This document shows, one piece after another, positions 1 to 10,323 of a stretch of DNA of 64,000 nt. This DNA is from Mesaphorura yosii (lineage: Eukaryota > Arthropoda > Collembola > Poduromorpha > Tullbergiidae). How positions within the stretch are numbered: position 1 is the first letter of the stretch; each line of letters starts with the position of its first letter. The notes under the pieces were generated by a model that did not search any database, was not told the origin of the DNA, and saw only the letters and a list, made by a program, of their open reading frames with translations. The stretch covers positions 1 to 64,000 of the forward strand of contig WIXG01000158.1 in the NCBI GenBank assembly GCA_009869945.1, read 5' to 3'. The position numbers were made by a program, and so were the translations under genes.

Positions 1-1
1 C

Positions 2-518
2 AATTCCGTGTGGGACTGCGCCGGCCCTTCTCCGATCCTGTATCGCAAGTACACGTTGTGGCTGAAGACACCCACGTTCAGTCCCAAACCCATCACAATC
101 AATGTACCCAATTACAAACTGTCCGACTGGTTGGAGGCTGGGTACAAGGGCAACGTGACTGGGGACAAACAGCTAGTCACTGTGGTGCTTAAGAAACCAG
201 AATTCACAGCACATGCGATAGCAGAAAAGGGGCCGAAAGTTATTACAGGAGGAGTCGATGTTGATCTGGAGTATGAAAAGCCGGCAGTTACTGACTGGGT
301 TCACTTTGGCGGCAATTCTCCACAAGAAATCAGGTATGTAGACCCTGGTATCACCTCAACCTGGTTATAACACGATTGTGCTTGAGGGTGCACAACAACG
401 ACGATTTGCTGCTGCAAGACCACAATTCAAGCGAGAGCTGACCTACCCGCCGCCAGAAGAGTCTCGTTTCGTGCAGCAACAGCAGCGGACAATGGTGGCG
501 CCGATGAGGCCAATGTGA
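2..518 (+). CDS. 3' end of an unrecognised gene (partial, runs off the left edge)
   Basis: An open frame enters from the left edge and runs to a strong donor (CAG|GTATGT, exon end 333). The best continuation is an acceptor after TTTGCTGCTGCAAG, with exon 419-518, which keeps phase and ends at TGA 516-518. The second exon reads on in a sensible style (a TYPPPEESR stretch, then a Gln run) to a C-terminus ending MRPM. The visible part, about 144 residues, has Trp, Tyr and Pro spread through it and no motif I can name; no function is proposed. A competing acceptor at 385-386 would give a shorter tail ending in TGA near 435. An AATAAA at 640-645 fits the transcript end. The start lies outside the window. 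Confidence 0.55.
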
Positions 519-639
519 TACCCGATTTCAGGGTCCGGTGGGCGCAGGATGGATCCATAATGGTTCTTGGTCCCTTCTTTCTTTGAGGCTTTGAGAACAA
601 TTCGCTCAATTTCTTTTAAGCACCTTTGGTGACGCGAAA

Positions 640-645
640 AATAAA
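640..645 (+). promoter_or_regulatory. Polyadenylation signal AATAAA for the left-edge gene
   Basis: AATAAA lies about 120 bp after the stop at 516-518 on the same strand, a normal distance for a short 3' UTR. Confidence 0.55.
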
Positions 646-1300
646 CAATGTACGTTGCGCACTTATTCTACTCTACTTTCATTAAATTTAAACTCTTTAA
701 AAAGTGGAGGAAATGGTTTCGCGGAATTCAGTCTTTGCAGAGAGAAGTACTGCAGAAGTCAAGTGGGGGAAATTGCGCTTAATTACCAAGGCCATACTCT
801 TACCACATAGGAAATGTAACTCGAATGACAGGAAATCATGCGGTGTCATACTGCACGAAATTTACCTCCGACATCCTTCATTTAAAATTCTACTTTCCAT
901 CCTGTGTCACTCCTGAATTACTATTCCTCAATAGCAAAAACAATCAACTACTCGAGCTGGAATGTCCTGAACCCTCTGAAAACTTGTCAGTCAATAGTGA
1001 TCCACGTGAGTACATATGACTCTTCCAATTCATCGACCACTTCGTTCAAACTCACCCTCCAGAGCACCACCCTTCAGTGCTGCACCAGCCCCAGCCGAGG
1101 CCTGGTATACCACCAAGACGTTCGGTTCAAGAGACGGGCTTGAATGCGAGCTGTCAGCCGTCTCTCGTCAGAGACGCTCTGCTGCGCAGTGACAATCAAG
1201 CAGCCAACACACGCGGACGGTCGTCTTCATCCCGGGCGGACTGCAAAATGCAAATGAAAACAAAGGGCGGTCGATTGCCAGAATTCCCAGGGTCAGCTTG
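646..1300. other. Intergenic stretch, no gene recognised
   Basis: Short overlapping open frames are present (704-916, 825-1019, 904-1143), but none has family similarity, a repeated residue pattern or clean splice borders. The last part probably holds the upstream promoter region of the small secreted peptide gene, whose TATA box is at 1309. Confidence 0.5.
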
Positions 1301-1308
1301 GGTTTGGG

Positions 1309-1315
1309 TATAAAT
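1309..1315 (+). promoter_or_regulatory. TATA box upstream of the small secreted peptide gene
   Basis: TATAAAT in a G-rich context lies 64 bp before the ATG at 1373. A start site about 30 bp downstream would give a short 5' UTR of roughly 35 bases. TATA-driven promoters are typical of small, strongly regulated secreted-product genes; that use is inferred. Confidence 0.6.
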
Positions 1316-1372
1316 TGCTCGAAATGCTCAACAATCAAGCCACGTTCTGCAGAAGTACAGTCAACAGCCACA

Positions 1373-1703
1373 ATGAAGAGCCAAATCACCCTCACCCTGC
1401 TCCTCCCCGCCATCGCCTTGGCACTGGCACTCTACGTCTTGGATGGGGATTGTAGCCCTCTGCCCCTGCGCCCATTTGGGCACCGCCCGCATGGCTGTCA
1501 CGGCCACGGTCAGTGCCCGTACGGCAGGCCACCAGGCATTCATCAAGACGGGAGCCACGGCTACGGACAAGAGCACAGACAGGGACAGCGACCTCCGCAT
1601 TAAGGTAATGTACAATTCACCCTTTCATTACGAGGCTCCGCCGGTACGTTATTGGCCAACGGCTCTATTTTCAGGCGGAGGACAGCAAGGAGGCTATCAG
1701 TGA
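1373..1703 (+). CDS. Small secreted peptide, His/Gly-rich (hypothetical)
   Basis: The ATG at 1373 opens with a clear signal peptide: Lys, then a long Leu/Ala/Ile core, ending near ALYVLDGDC. The mature part is rich in His, Gly and Pro (HRPHGCHGHG). Two 3' structures fit. With donor GTCAGT at 1509 and acceptor AG at 1673-1674, the product ends in a Gly/Gln tail with TGA 1701-1703, about 54 residues. Unspliced, the frame ends at TAA 1601-1603, about 76 residues, and the intron 1605-1674 (GTAATG...TTTTCAG) would be in the 3' UTR. His/Gly-rich secreted peptides can be antimicrobial, cuticular or metal-binding; nothing here chooses between these. Confidence 0.55.
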
Positions 1704-1818
1704 GAATGAACTGCAGCTGCGCCTTCGAATTGGATTTATTTTTTCTTCAATGATTAAGAAATGCTTTTTATGACATTAACTAAAGGATTCGGTTGTTCCG
1801 TTCAATTTCGATTTACGT

Positions 1819-2090
1819 TCACGGTTGGTTAACCAGGCGAATTCTGCAATCGACGAGGACGGCATCGTCGTACTCCGAGTTGAGTGGGTTGAAGTGCTGC
1901 CTCTCCGGGCAGCCGAACAATATGCCGACCCCACCGAAAGAAAAGTAGACGCGCCCGCAGCAGAAGGGGTCCTAGATGAACCGTGTTACTTCGTTGCTGC
2001 AGTAGGCCGGGGGTTTCTCTGTGGTCGTGGTCGTCGACGAATGCAGTGCACCACTTGTGGGCGTAGTGCTCTCTGCTCGGGGCCAGTCTG
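1819..2090 (-). pseudogene. Cysteine-rich extracellular-type reading frame interrupted by a stop
   Basis: Read on the minus strand, one frame looks like real protein. It has a Ser/Thr-rich linker with a TTTTT run, then PPAYCSNEVTRFI, an in-frame TAG (1972-1974), then DPFCCGRVYFSFGG and a further cysteine-spaced segment including NPLNSEYDDAVLVDC, ending at TGA 1819-1821. Composition and style continue unchanged across the TAG, which suggests one domain split by a nonsense change or an unseen splice. In a different frame just upstream (about 2150-2090) lies a hydrophobic, signal-peptide-like stretch, so a further intron or frameshift would be needed to join them. No family recognised. It could be a recent pseudogene, a stop-codon polymorphism, or a mis-modelled gene. 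Confidence 0.35.
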
Positions 2091-2289
2091 TGACAGGTTG
2101 CAGTTTTGGCTGGCGGTGTTGAGGGCAGAGCCAAGGAAAATGAGTCCAACTTGGAACAAATTAATTTCTTGGAGCAGCGTGTCCGTCCACCAAAAAATGT
2201 ATGTCCATCTGAAGCGATTGATCGCCAACTCCTTCGATGCGACCGAACAGCGTGAGGGGAAAGTGAGTGAAAGATTTCTGTCACAGAAT

Positions 2290-2967
2290 ATTTAATTTCT
2301 CTCGTCTCCTGTTATAATAGTGGCTGTAGGTTCGTACACTGGCAGAATGGGCCAGTATCTATCCAAATCCGTCGCCAATTTTTGCTACTTTTGCAGGAAA
2401 CCGGGGGCTCAAACTGGGGTCAGCCGATCCCATGATGACCCCCATGAAATTGGATGTCATTCGAAAGCTCATATCCTGGACTATATACCCTAGAAGTTTC
2501 AGCTTTCTGTGTCCATTAGGGACGGCGCAGCCTGCCAAAGTTGACCTTTGACCCTAGGCAGAATTCAACGTCGCACAGCAAACCTGCATGTTCCAACATC
2601 GTGCGTCGGCACGATTATCGATCTCTTAATCGCTAAACGTTAAGAAATCGCTAATCGTGAAGACGTGTTGTAGAATTTGGTCAGGATAAACTTGCATTGT
2701 GGAGTTAACAAAACCGATACAATCAATTTAATCGTGACTTCAAACTGTAAATTCGTAAATACTTTACAAAATGCTTGTAATCTGTAACTAAATAATTAAT
2801 CTCAAAATTTAAATACTTAAATCTGCAGTAAATGCGACTGTTATAAGTTTACAGCGCTCAACAGAAACAAAGTACGAAGGTAATGAATATTATTTTGGGT
2901 AATCAAAGAAAGTCGGTAATTTGGAAGCCTTCGACGTCGACATCGAAGCAGGCGGAGTGGAAGAAGT
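2290..2967. other. Intergenic stretch and probable NFX1 3' UTR
   Basis: No open frame of note. The right part, next to the NFX1 stop at 2968, is probably its 3' UTR on the minus strand, but I see no AATAAA in that orientation within the first few hundred bases, so the cleavage site is not placed. Confidence 0.4.
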
Positions 2968-5900
2968 TTAATGTTTTCCCCAGGCGCCAGCGCCGTTCAG
3001 CGGAACCATGCCCGCGCCGGGACTCGAGGCACTGCAAGAATTAAAATAGTAGTTTAGCAGTTAGCATGTTAATTTAATTTGGGGGCGATTTGGCTTAACA
3101 CGCGTCTTACGTCGAATTCGGAACCAATTTTCTCAACGAAGGAACAATAATTTGGCTCTTTGGTCTGGCGCTGAGCTCCAAATCCTCGTACACGTTTTTC
3201 CTCTCCGTTTTCACGGTCTTGCCAAAGACGACGTTGACGAGGCTCTCGGACGGGAGCCAACACTGCAAGAAGCAAGTCGGGAAACCAGCAAGCGTGAGAA
3301 TGAAAATAGTCCGCCTGAAAGGGTCAACAGGTCACGCCGCAATTCAATTTGCACTTACTCTGTCCTTGGAAGCAGTGACGATCACATTTCTATTCGGTTC
3401 TTCATCAAAGGACTCCGACGCACATCCAAAATGGTCCTGAATGGCGTAAGTCATAAAATGAAAATTAGTCAAAAGCCAGGCGGGCATTTCACGTTTTTTT
3501 TTTACAAATTTACCGAATATTCGTGGACGACGGTCCGCTTTTCTCGGTTCATGCAGTCAAAGGCGTAGGTGACATTTGTCTTTTTTGATTTCTTGGAATT
3601 CATTACGAGATCAGACAGCTTCGTGTGCACCATTTCGACAAACTGCGGATTCTTCTGCGCAAACTTCCTCAGGAATTCTGAGTAGTTTGGCGGCCCAAGT
3701 CGGGTTTCCGGATCGGGATTGTCAAGTTGGAGGGCTTCGGCCATCTTCCGAAGCCGGTCTGCCCGGGCGCACTCTTTGTCGCACTCCAAACTATAATGTA
3801 AATAAGATAAGCATAAAATACGCTCATTTCGAACAGAAAATGGAGGCTGGCTTACACTTTTTGGTTGCGCCGCTTTCTCTCCAGAGAATTATTCGAGCCC
3901 GAACTTGAACCCGAGGCTGTATCTTCATTTTTGTCCTTCGGATCTGCTTCTTTTTCTTTTGTCGCCTGCGCTTGCAGCGCCAGCCCTTCCTTCTTCCAGC
4001 AGAGCATCGCCTCCTCCCGCCGTCCACATGCGCAAGTCACGGGTACCAGCACTTTGCACTTGCTCTCGGGGCATTTTCCCTCCTCGTGGCAAGGAGCCCC
4101 GCATTTGTGCCCACACTTGCGAGAGATCATACACGGCAGCTGACAGATCTCCTTTTCGGATTTGCAGGAGCCATCGTGGCAGATTTTTGCACATTTATGC
4201 CCACCATTGCAGTTCAGGTCTTTGTTGCAGGGCATCCCGCAACTGACTTTGGTGACGTGGCATAAAATATTCTTGCGTAGCTGGAAAGTAGGCCAAATTG
4301 GTAAAGAAAAATAGAAGTTTTCACAATGGACGTGAGGAAAATCGTCAGTAAAGCAAGAAACTTACCTCGTGATTTCCAAAACACCATTTTGAAGTTAGGA
4401 ACGTGCACGGAGGACACTCCGGGTCGGAGTGGCACGTGTGGGTTGGCGGATGTTCGCAGGCGTGCTCCCGAGTGCAGGGTTTGTTGCAGGCTGGTGGAAG
4501 AGTTCCACAAGGCACTGAAATCAAATTAAAATTAACTGCTTTCTTGTTGCTGCTGCTACTTAAAAATAGTTAAATAACTTACCAGGCGGATAAATCACAG
4601 CGTCGCCACATTCGCATCGCAGTTCTTCAAAGCCTGCGAACGCAAATGCAAACGTAAAAGTCATTACAATTAAAAAATGTTAATTTAGGTTACATGAGCA
4701 ATTTAAATTAAATCATACTTGTATTTCTGCATGGTGGGCAATATCCTGAAAACAAAATAAAGCGGAGAATTAAATTGAATTTTGCGAAAAATTTAGATAG
4801 ACTGACTTACCCATGTGACATAAAAGTTCGCATTTGTGCGGGCATTTCAGTTGGCGATTGCACACAATCGGGCAAATATGCTCGATATCAGCACAGCATC
4901 GAATATTGCATTTGTGCTTGCCACACCTCCGTTTCTAAAATTGAGCCCAAAATAACGATAAATCAATCATGCATAAGTTTTAATTTTAGGCATTATTACC
5001 TTTGTACACTTTTTCTGACACAAAAACTCCGCTGAGCTGAGAAACTCCGCACAGGGCACTTCCAACTGCTGATTTCCACAACGGCACGTGACTTGCGTGA
5101 TTAAATTGCAAGGCGGGCAAGTTTTTCCTTTCACATGACACTTTTCTTGGCAAAAGTGTTTCTCGGGCCCACCACAAGGCAAAATTCGTCTGCAGATCTT
5201 TTCGCACGTTGGGATCGGATCCAGACATGAGGAGCGCACGGGTAAATTGTTCAGGCGACAGGCTTCTTCGATCGATGTCTGCCCGCAGGGGCAACTCAGC
5301 ACGACGGCCGTCGAGGTTTGACATGGTTTACAGCTGCCTGGAGCACAGCACTTTTGTTGGCAGTGATGCGTAGAGCAATTCAGTAGCTTATCACAGATGA
5401 TATCACATGAAAATTTCTGATTAGAACTCCATTCTGCCGAGCAAGTCACCTGCTTGCTGGATTTGCCACATTGACAGGCTGAAAAAGCAAAGCAATCAAT
5501 CGTAACCCCGCGCAAAAGTGGACATTAATTAAACTAATGTCAGTTATCAGCACTTACAAACTGTGATCGATTCTTCACACTTGCTGCATGGGCCAGCATG
5601 ACAATTTTGAGTGCATTTGTGAAGACCGCAGTTCAACAGCTTCTCGCAGAGTTTGCCACACAAAATTGGATTCTTGGAAGAGCATTGGACGTACGCTGAA
5701 GTCTTTCCACATTCGCAGCTCCTGGAATCAAGTGACATGATCAGACCAAATCAAAAACCAAGCGAAGCTAGGATACCGATAGACAACAAAATTCTGGGGA
5801 CTTTCTATTTCTTACCTGTTAACCGAATTTGTACAAACTGGACACGGGCCTGGATGACAAGGAATCCCACACCCGGCATGAGTGCAATCAGCTCTCGTGC

Positions 5901-6965
5901 CATTTCTCCTCCCACAAACCGCCATGCACGAATGCGGAGTGCCCGACGAAACGGGCGGATTCTTCGCCTTTCCACAGAAGCAGAAATACTCCTTCGGGAA
6001 GTTTTCCACCACGTTCTGGCATCCGGGGCACCTCCACGTATTTTCTAAATAAGAATTTTCCAGATCAGTTCGCAAGTTCGCATTAACTTTTCCTGATTTC
6101 TAGGAAGACTTTTGCCTGCTCGACACCTACCGACCGCCGAAGTGCTGCTCCATTTCCTGACGCAAGGCAGGTGAAAAATGTGGAAGCAGTTCGCGCAGCT
6201 CCAGGTTTCCTGCCTCCGAAAGATGTTGGCGCAACAAACCATGCATTCGTATGTGTTACTGATTAACTGGTCGATGAGCGACTCCCGCTGGTTTTCGTAC
6301 TCCAGTTTCCGATCTGATTTGACCTGCTTTTGTATCCTGTTCCGGAAAACTTCTTGCGCTTCGGATAAACCACCGCCGCCATTTTTATTTCGACTGCCAT
6401 TACCACTGCTACTTTTGCCGTTGCCGTTTCCACTTTTCTTATTGTCGGTCTTTCCTTTGCTGTGGTTGCTGCTGCCGGCGCCGCCTAATGTGAAAGGTTT
6501 TGCATTGGGATTGAACTGGTAACCCGATCTGATTGATTTGTAGGAGTTCGCATTGGTCTCTTGATAATTTGCACCGCCGTACTCAGCTAAACTGTTGTAG
6601 GCTCCACTTCCTGCTGTGTAATCGTATCCCGAAGCTTGATCGGGGTAGAAGACGCCGCCGGCAGACGAATCGAAAAGGCCATTCGTTTCTGGAGCGCTGT
6701 AGTAGCAGTGCTGACCCCCAAATGCGATGATTGACGGATCCTGTTGTAGATAGTAGGCGCTGTCCCATCCAGGCGCCGAAGGATCGCAGTAGTAATACCC
6801 TTGATTATAGTCTAACGCTTGAGCGCCAGCTGCACCTGCAGCGTAGGTTCCATTTGGTAAGTATTCGGAGCCCTTTCTGGAATCTTGGCCGGCTGCTGCT
6901 GCTCCTTCAGCTCCTCCTGCAGAGTTTGACTTCTGTTTGCTACCACGGGGCTTTTGAGATTCCAT
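2968..6965 (-). CDS. NFX1: NFX1 / shuttle craft-type zinc finger protein, PAM2 and R3H, 13 exons
   Basis: Coding exons, high to low: 6965-6131, 6044-5816, 5721-5558, 5478-5000, 4934-4811, 4745-4719, 4633-4583, 4514-4366, 4280-3856, 3790-3514, 3436-3359, 3262-3111, 3031-2968; 1017 aa, all junctions in phase. The Gly/Tyr/Ser-rich N-terminus has a PAM2-like motif FNPNAKPF (about 151-158). A Cys-rich RING/PHD-like finger follows (about 235-300: [20 protein letters not shown]). Residues about 300-800 hold repeated NF-X1 Cys/His fingers (for example [23 protein letters not shown]). An R3H domain (about 860-943) contains [17 protein letters not shown]. In the family NFX1 proteins bind nucleic acids, act in transcription, and use PAM2 to bind poly(A)-binding protein. 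The length matches human and fly relatives (about 1100). The start is set by an acceptor one base upstream of the ATG. Confidence 0.93.
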
Positions 6966-6966
6966 C

Positions 6967-7102
6967 CTAAGCCAAATCCAACTCCAGCACTGACCTAAGT
7001 ACATCCAATTAATTAGCAACTGGTTAATAATATGAAGATTTAACTTAATTTACTAATTAATTGCTCATTGCCGAATCTTTCTTCTTGAATGGATCCGCTT
7101 AC
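6967..7102 (-). other. 5' UTR intron of NFX1
   Basis: Minus-strand donor AAAAG|GTAAGC (exon end 7103) pairs with acceptor TTGGCTTAG one base before the NFX1 ATG. This gives a 136-bp intron and explains why the coding sequence starts at the very edge of an exon. Confidence 0.65.
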
Positions 7103-7103
7103 C

Positions 7104-8009
7104 TTTTCAGCAGATGTCTGGGAAATGAGTGGTCAAATTGCAATTTAAAATTTACCAATTCATGACGAAAATGCAGATCAAATACGGTAGACGGTAATTA
7201 CGACTGCTTGTCGTTTCGTTTTAATTACGTTTTGAGATTACTTTGGGCAATTTCTCGTGTGAGTTTGAGTAGTGTCACAAGGTAATGTGTGCTTAATTTC
7301 ACAGTGCACACCAATCGCACTTCTTGGCACAAAGTCCAGTAGGACAATTAGTAAACTAGCTTAATAGATATTAAGTGAGCAATATTACAGCTGCAAGCTG
7401 CAGATTCATGCTGTCAAATTAATTCTGACCCAGAAAAGCAGCAAAACCATAAGCCCCTTCGGCAATGCAATGCAATGAAATTTGAGCTCGTGTTGAACGA
7501 AAGAAGAGGCCGCTTACAAAATCGCGAAGCGATCATGATCGCAATTCTCAAATCTCTCCGCTATCGGCTGGCTTGTTCTTTGTTTTTGGCTAAGTACGAT
7601 GTCTGCAGAGTCGTTGTTTTCGTTTGGAGGAGAATGCGTTAAGCGAGCGAGCACGTTAACCTTTCATCTGAGTCCCAAAATAGAACAGAATTCCCAGAGT
7701 CAGAACCCTTAAGGATTATCGGCCCAAGCCTTCTGTGTATTCTAATTTAGAAACAACGAATAAATGAATTAGAATTTCAGTCAAATCCGGTCTCCTTCGC
7801 TTGGTGCCGTCGATTCTTTTGCAGAAGACCAGAGAACAGTGTGGAGGTTTCTTCAGTTGAGAATTCAAGCTGACGAGTTGAACGTCTGGCATTTTATACG
7901 ATCCATCTTTTAACTACATCTACCTGAGTTACCTTAATTTTAATTCCCTGTCACCGTCTCTGTTCGTCGACTTCTCTTCGCCTTCGTCAGGAAATTGTCA
8001 ATATTCAAC
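7104..8009. other. Divergent promoter region between NFX1 (-) and the secreted protein gene (+)
   Basis: About 0.9 kb without coding sequence separates two genes read away from each other. It is AT-rich and includes the word GGCAATGCAATGCAATG at 7461-7477, repeated elsewhere in the window. A TATA-like TTTATAC lies near 7893, about 115 bp before the ATG of the plus-strand gene. No other site can be named with confidence. Confidence 0.45.
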
Positions 8010-8930
8010 ATGACCTGCCAAAGTCCAGTAAGTGAATTTTGCAATCGTTTTCTCATTGATTAAGGCATTATTGCGCATTGAGTTGGGCTGACCTGAATTC
8101 GCTGGAATTCCCTTTTCTAGAAATGGTTCCTCGGTTTTCTCCTGATCAGCCTGGCTTCCACCCGCCTTGGCCTTGGTGTTGCTGGACAAGACCCTGGCGC
8201 CTCGAACATTGAATCTATTAACGTGAATCCTGCAGCAAGCGCCGAAAATGTCGTAGCCGCCCCGAACAACGCAGCCACCGTTCCAGTTGTAGCTGCGTCC
8301 CCGCCTGCGCCCGTGCCTGTGGCGGCAGCCACTCCAGAAGCAGTCGTTCCTCCCGCATCCGTGCCTGCAGTCGCCTCAACACCGACGGATCCGGTGCAAG
8401 GAATCAGCGGAACAACGACGGAGCATAAAAACGCCGACGGGAGCATCATCACAGTCACAAAGTTCAACGGCCAGCTTCCTCCAAACGCGTTCCAGCAGCA
8501 TTTTCCACGTAAGTCGAGTCGAGCACTTCTTTATCTTCGTGTCCTTTCTTGATAAGAGTTCTTTGTCTAACCTTCTGGCCTCGAATTTAAATAATTCATT
8601 CAATGGCATGACCCTTATCTAATTTTAATCTTCTTGTGCGCAGAAATGTTCAGCTCCATCGGTTCATTTGGCAATCCATTCTACGGATTTGGGTCTCCGC
8701 TCTACCCGGCGTTTGGTCAAATAGGCGGAGGCGGCGTGGGGCAGACATTCAGATCAGCCAGAGCCGTAGAAGAAGACGGAGATAAGGACAAGGCCAAGAA
8801 ACCGTGGCAGATACCTCGGCAGCGTTACTCCGAGAAGTTTCACTACCCTTCGCCAGCGCCCGAGTACTTTTCCACGCACGGGAAACCCTTCATCCCAGTC
8901 ATCGACAACGAATTCTCCGACCTCATCTAA
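8010..8930 (+). CDS. Secreted Ala/Pro/Val-rich protein of unknown function
   Basis: Three exons: 8010-8027, 8121-8508, 8644-8930; 230 aa, all junctions in phase. The signal peptide is split by the first intron: six residues come from exon 1, then a hydrophobic core (WFLGFLLISLA) from exon 2, with likely cleavage near GVAG. The first half of the mature protein (about 30-100) is Ala/Pro/Val repeats (VAAAT, VVPPASV). A polar segment with TVTKFNGQLPP follows, then a Gly/Phe/Tyr stretch (GSFGNPFYGFGS) and a charged C-terminal third ending FSDLI. There are no cysteines after the signal peptide apart from its own start. The composition recalls matrix or cuticle proteins, but there is no chitin-binding consensus, so I leave the function open. 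AATAAA at 9081 follows. Confidence 0.8.
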
Positions 8931-9080
8931 ATTACTCGCGATCACGAGCGATTTTAATCTTCATGTACTGATTTACTTAACATTTTTCTATATTAATTCA
9001 TTTTAAAGCTCAATATGAACTATTTTAAGAATTTCTGCTCTGCATTTTTGCGAATTCCATTTGCTTTTTCCATTTACTGA

Positions 9081-9086
9081 AATAAA
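9081..9086 (+). promoter_or_regulatory. Polyadenylation signal AATAAA for the 8010-8930 gene
   Basis: AATAAA on the coding strand 151 bp after the stop codon, in AT-rich sequence. Confidence 0.65.
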
Positions 9087-10323
9087 AATAATTCTCGATA
9101 AGGTAAACAGGTATCAAATTTCTGCAGTTCATTCAGCATTGTTTAAATTCCAAACGTTCAGACGTCTGGCATGCATGAATGAATGAAAATGCAGCAGGTT
9201 TGCGCGAGCAATTAAGCAAAGTAAGGCATCAAAATACTAATGACATCGCCGTCTTTTTGTCGTTTCGTCATCGCGTCTTCTTTCTTGCCGTTTCCGTTCT
9301 TGCTCCTTTCTCTTAAATGAGTCAGACACAGGCGGTGACGGCGAGAGAACCTTGAACAGTTCCAAAATTAACTTTAAATGCAACACAATGCAATGACAAT
9401 GACAAAAGCAGTCACAGCGTAATTAGTCTTAACGATGATGAAGACGACTGACAAATGAAAGTGGAGCAACTGTAGTGAGTTTAGTCGTCTTTTGACACTC
9501 GCCTTCGCCAGGCGGGGGTGGCGGCTCCAGAATTGTCCAGGAATTTCCAGAAACTCAGTCTCCAAGCCTCCCGCTTAAGGTAAGGCTTCTGACTTCGATT
9601 AAGCACAAAATTCGGCTGCGAGTCGCACTAATTTTTCTGTTTAGGGCAGCTCGGCTTCTGAAGCAGAAAAATATCTGTCCGGGGCAAAATGAAACAGTTC
9701 ACAGCTTGCAGCGGCGGGTCAGAGGTCATTCATTTATTTATAAGCACTTGGTAGACGGACACAGACACACGAGAACGCAAAATTAGTCCTCAAGAAGAAG
9801 AACTCAACTGCTTAAGTCTTTAGTCTATTTAGTCTTTACATAAGATATTTGCATTGGCGTTGGCGTCGCCTTCCGTCGTGCAAACGAGTGGTAGAATAAT
9901 ACTTGCAGTTCACATTAATTTAATTAATTAAAGATGCCATGACGGCCGCGAGGCGTCTGGCTGCTGCTAGAAATACCAAAGATTCGGCTGCTTAGCGTCT
10001 GCTAAAGACGTTAACGCTAAATTGTAAATAATTCACGCAATTAGGTAAGTAAAACGTAAAACGTGCAGTGCAAACTGATAAAATGGTGCTTAAAATGTCT
10101 GTACATAATTAACAAATAAACATAATAAATAACAGTAAGTATAATTCGATCAAAACTAATTAAAAATTCAATGTTAATTTGGCCATGCAGTTTCTCGTGT
10201 ATTGTCTATCATCTTGTTTAAAATGCCCATGTTTTGCGTGATACGCAATTAAAAATACGCAAAATTAAACGTTGATAGTGATTTGTGGCTTATCAGCGTG
10301 GACGTCGAATACGAATTCGCAAT
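9087..10323. other. Convergent intergenic region and probable Twisted gastrulation 3' UTR
   Basis: No coding sequence seen. The Twisted gastrulation 3' UTR probably occupies the right part. A minus-strand AATAAA (TTTATT in the given strand, 9733-9738) lies about 590 bp after its stop and could be its cleavage signal. Confidence 0.4.

Noticed and set aside
1825..2295. 156-residue plus-strand open frame
   Set aside because: The minus strand here has much better protein character (cysteine spacing, Ser/Thr linker); the plus frame is its shadow.
2400..2610. GC-balanced segment in otherwise AT-rich spacer, considered as a transposon fragment
   Set aside because: No terminal repeats, target-site duplication or second copy in the window.
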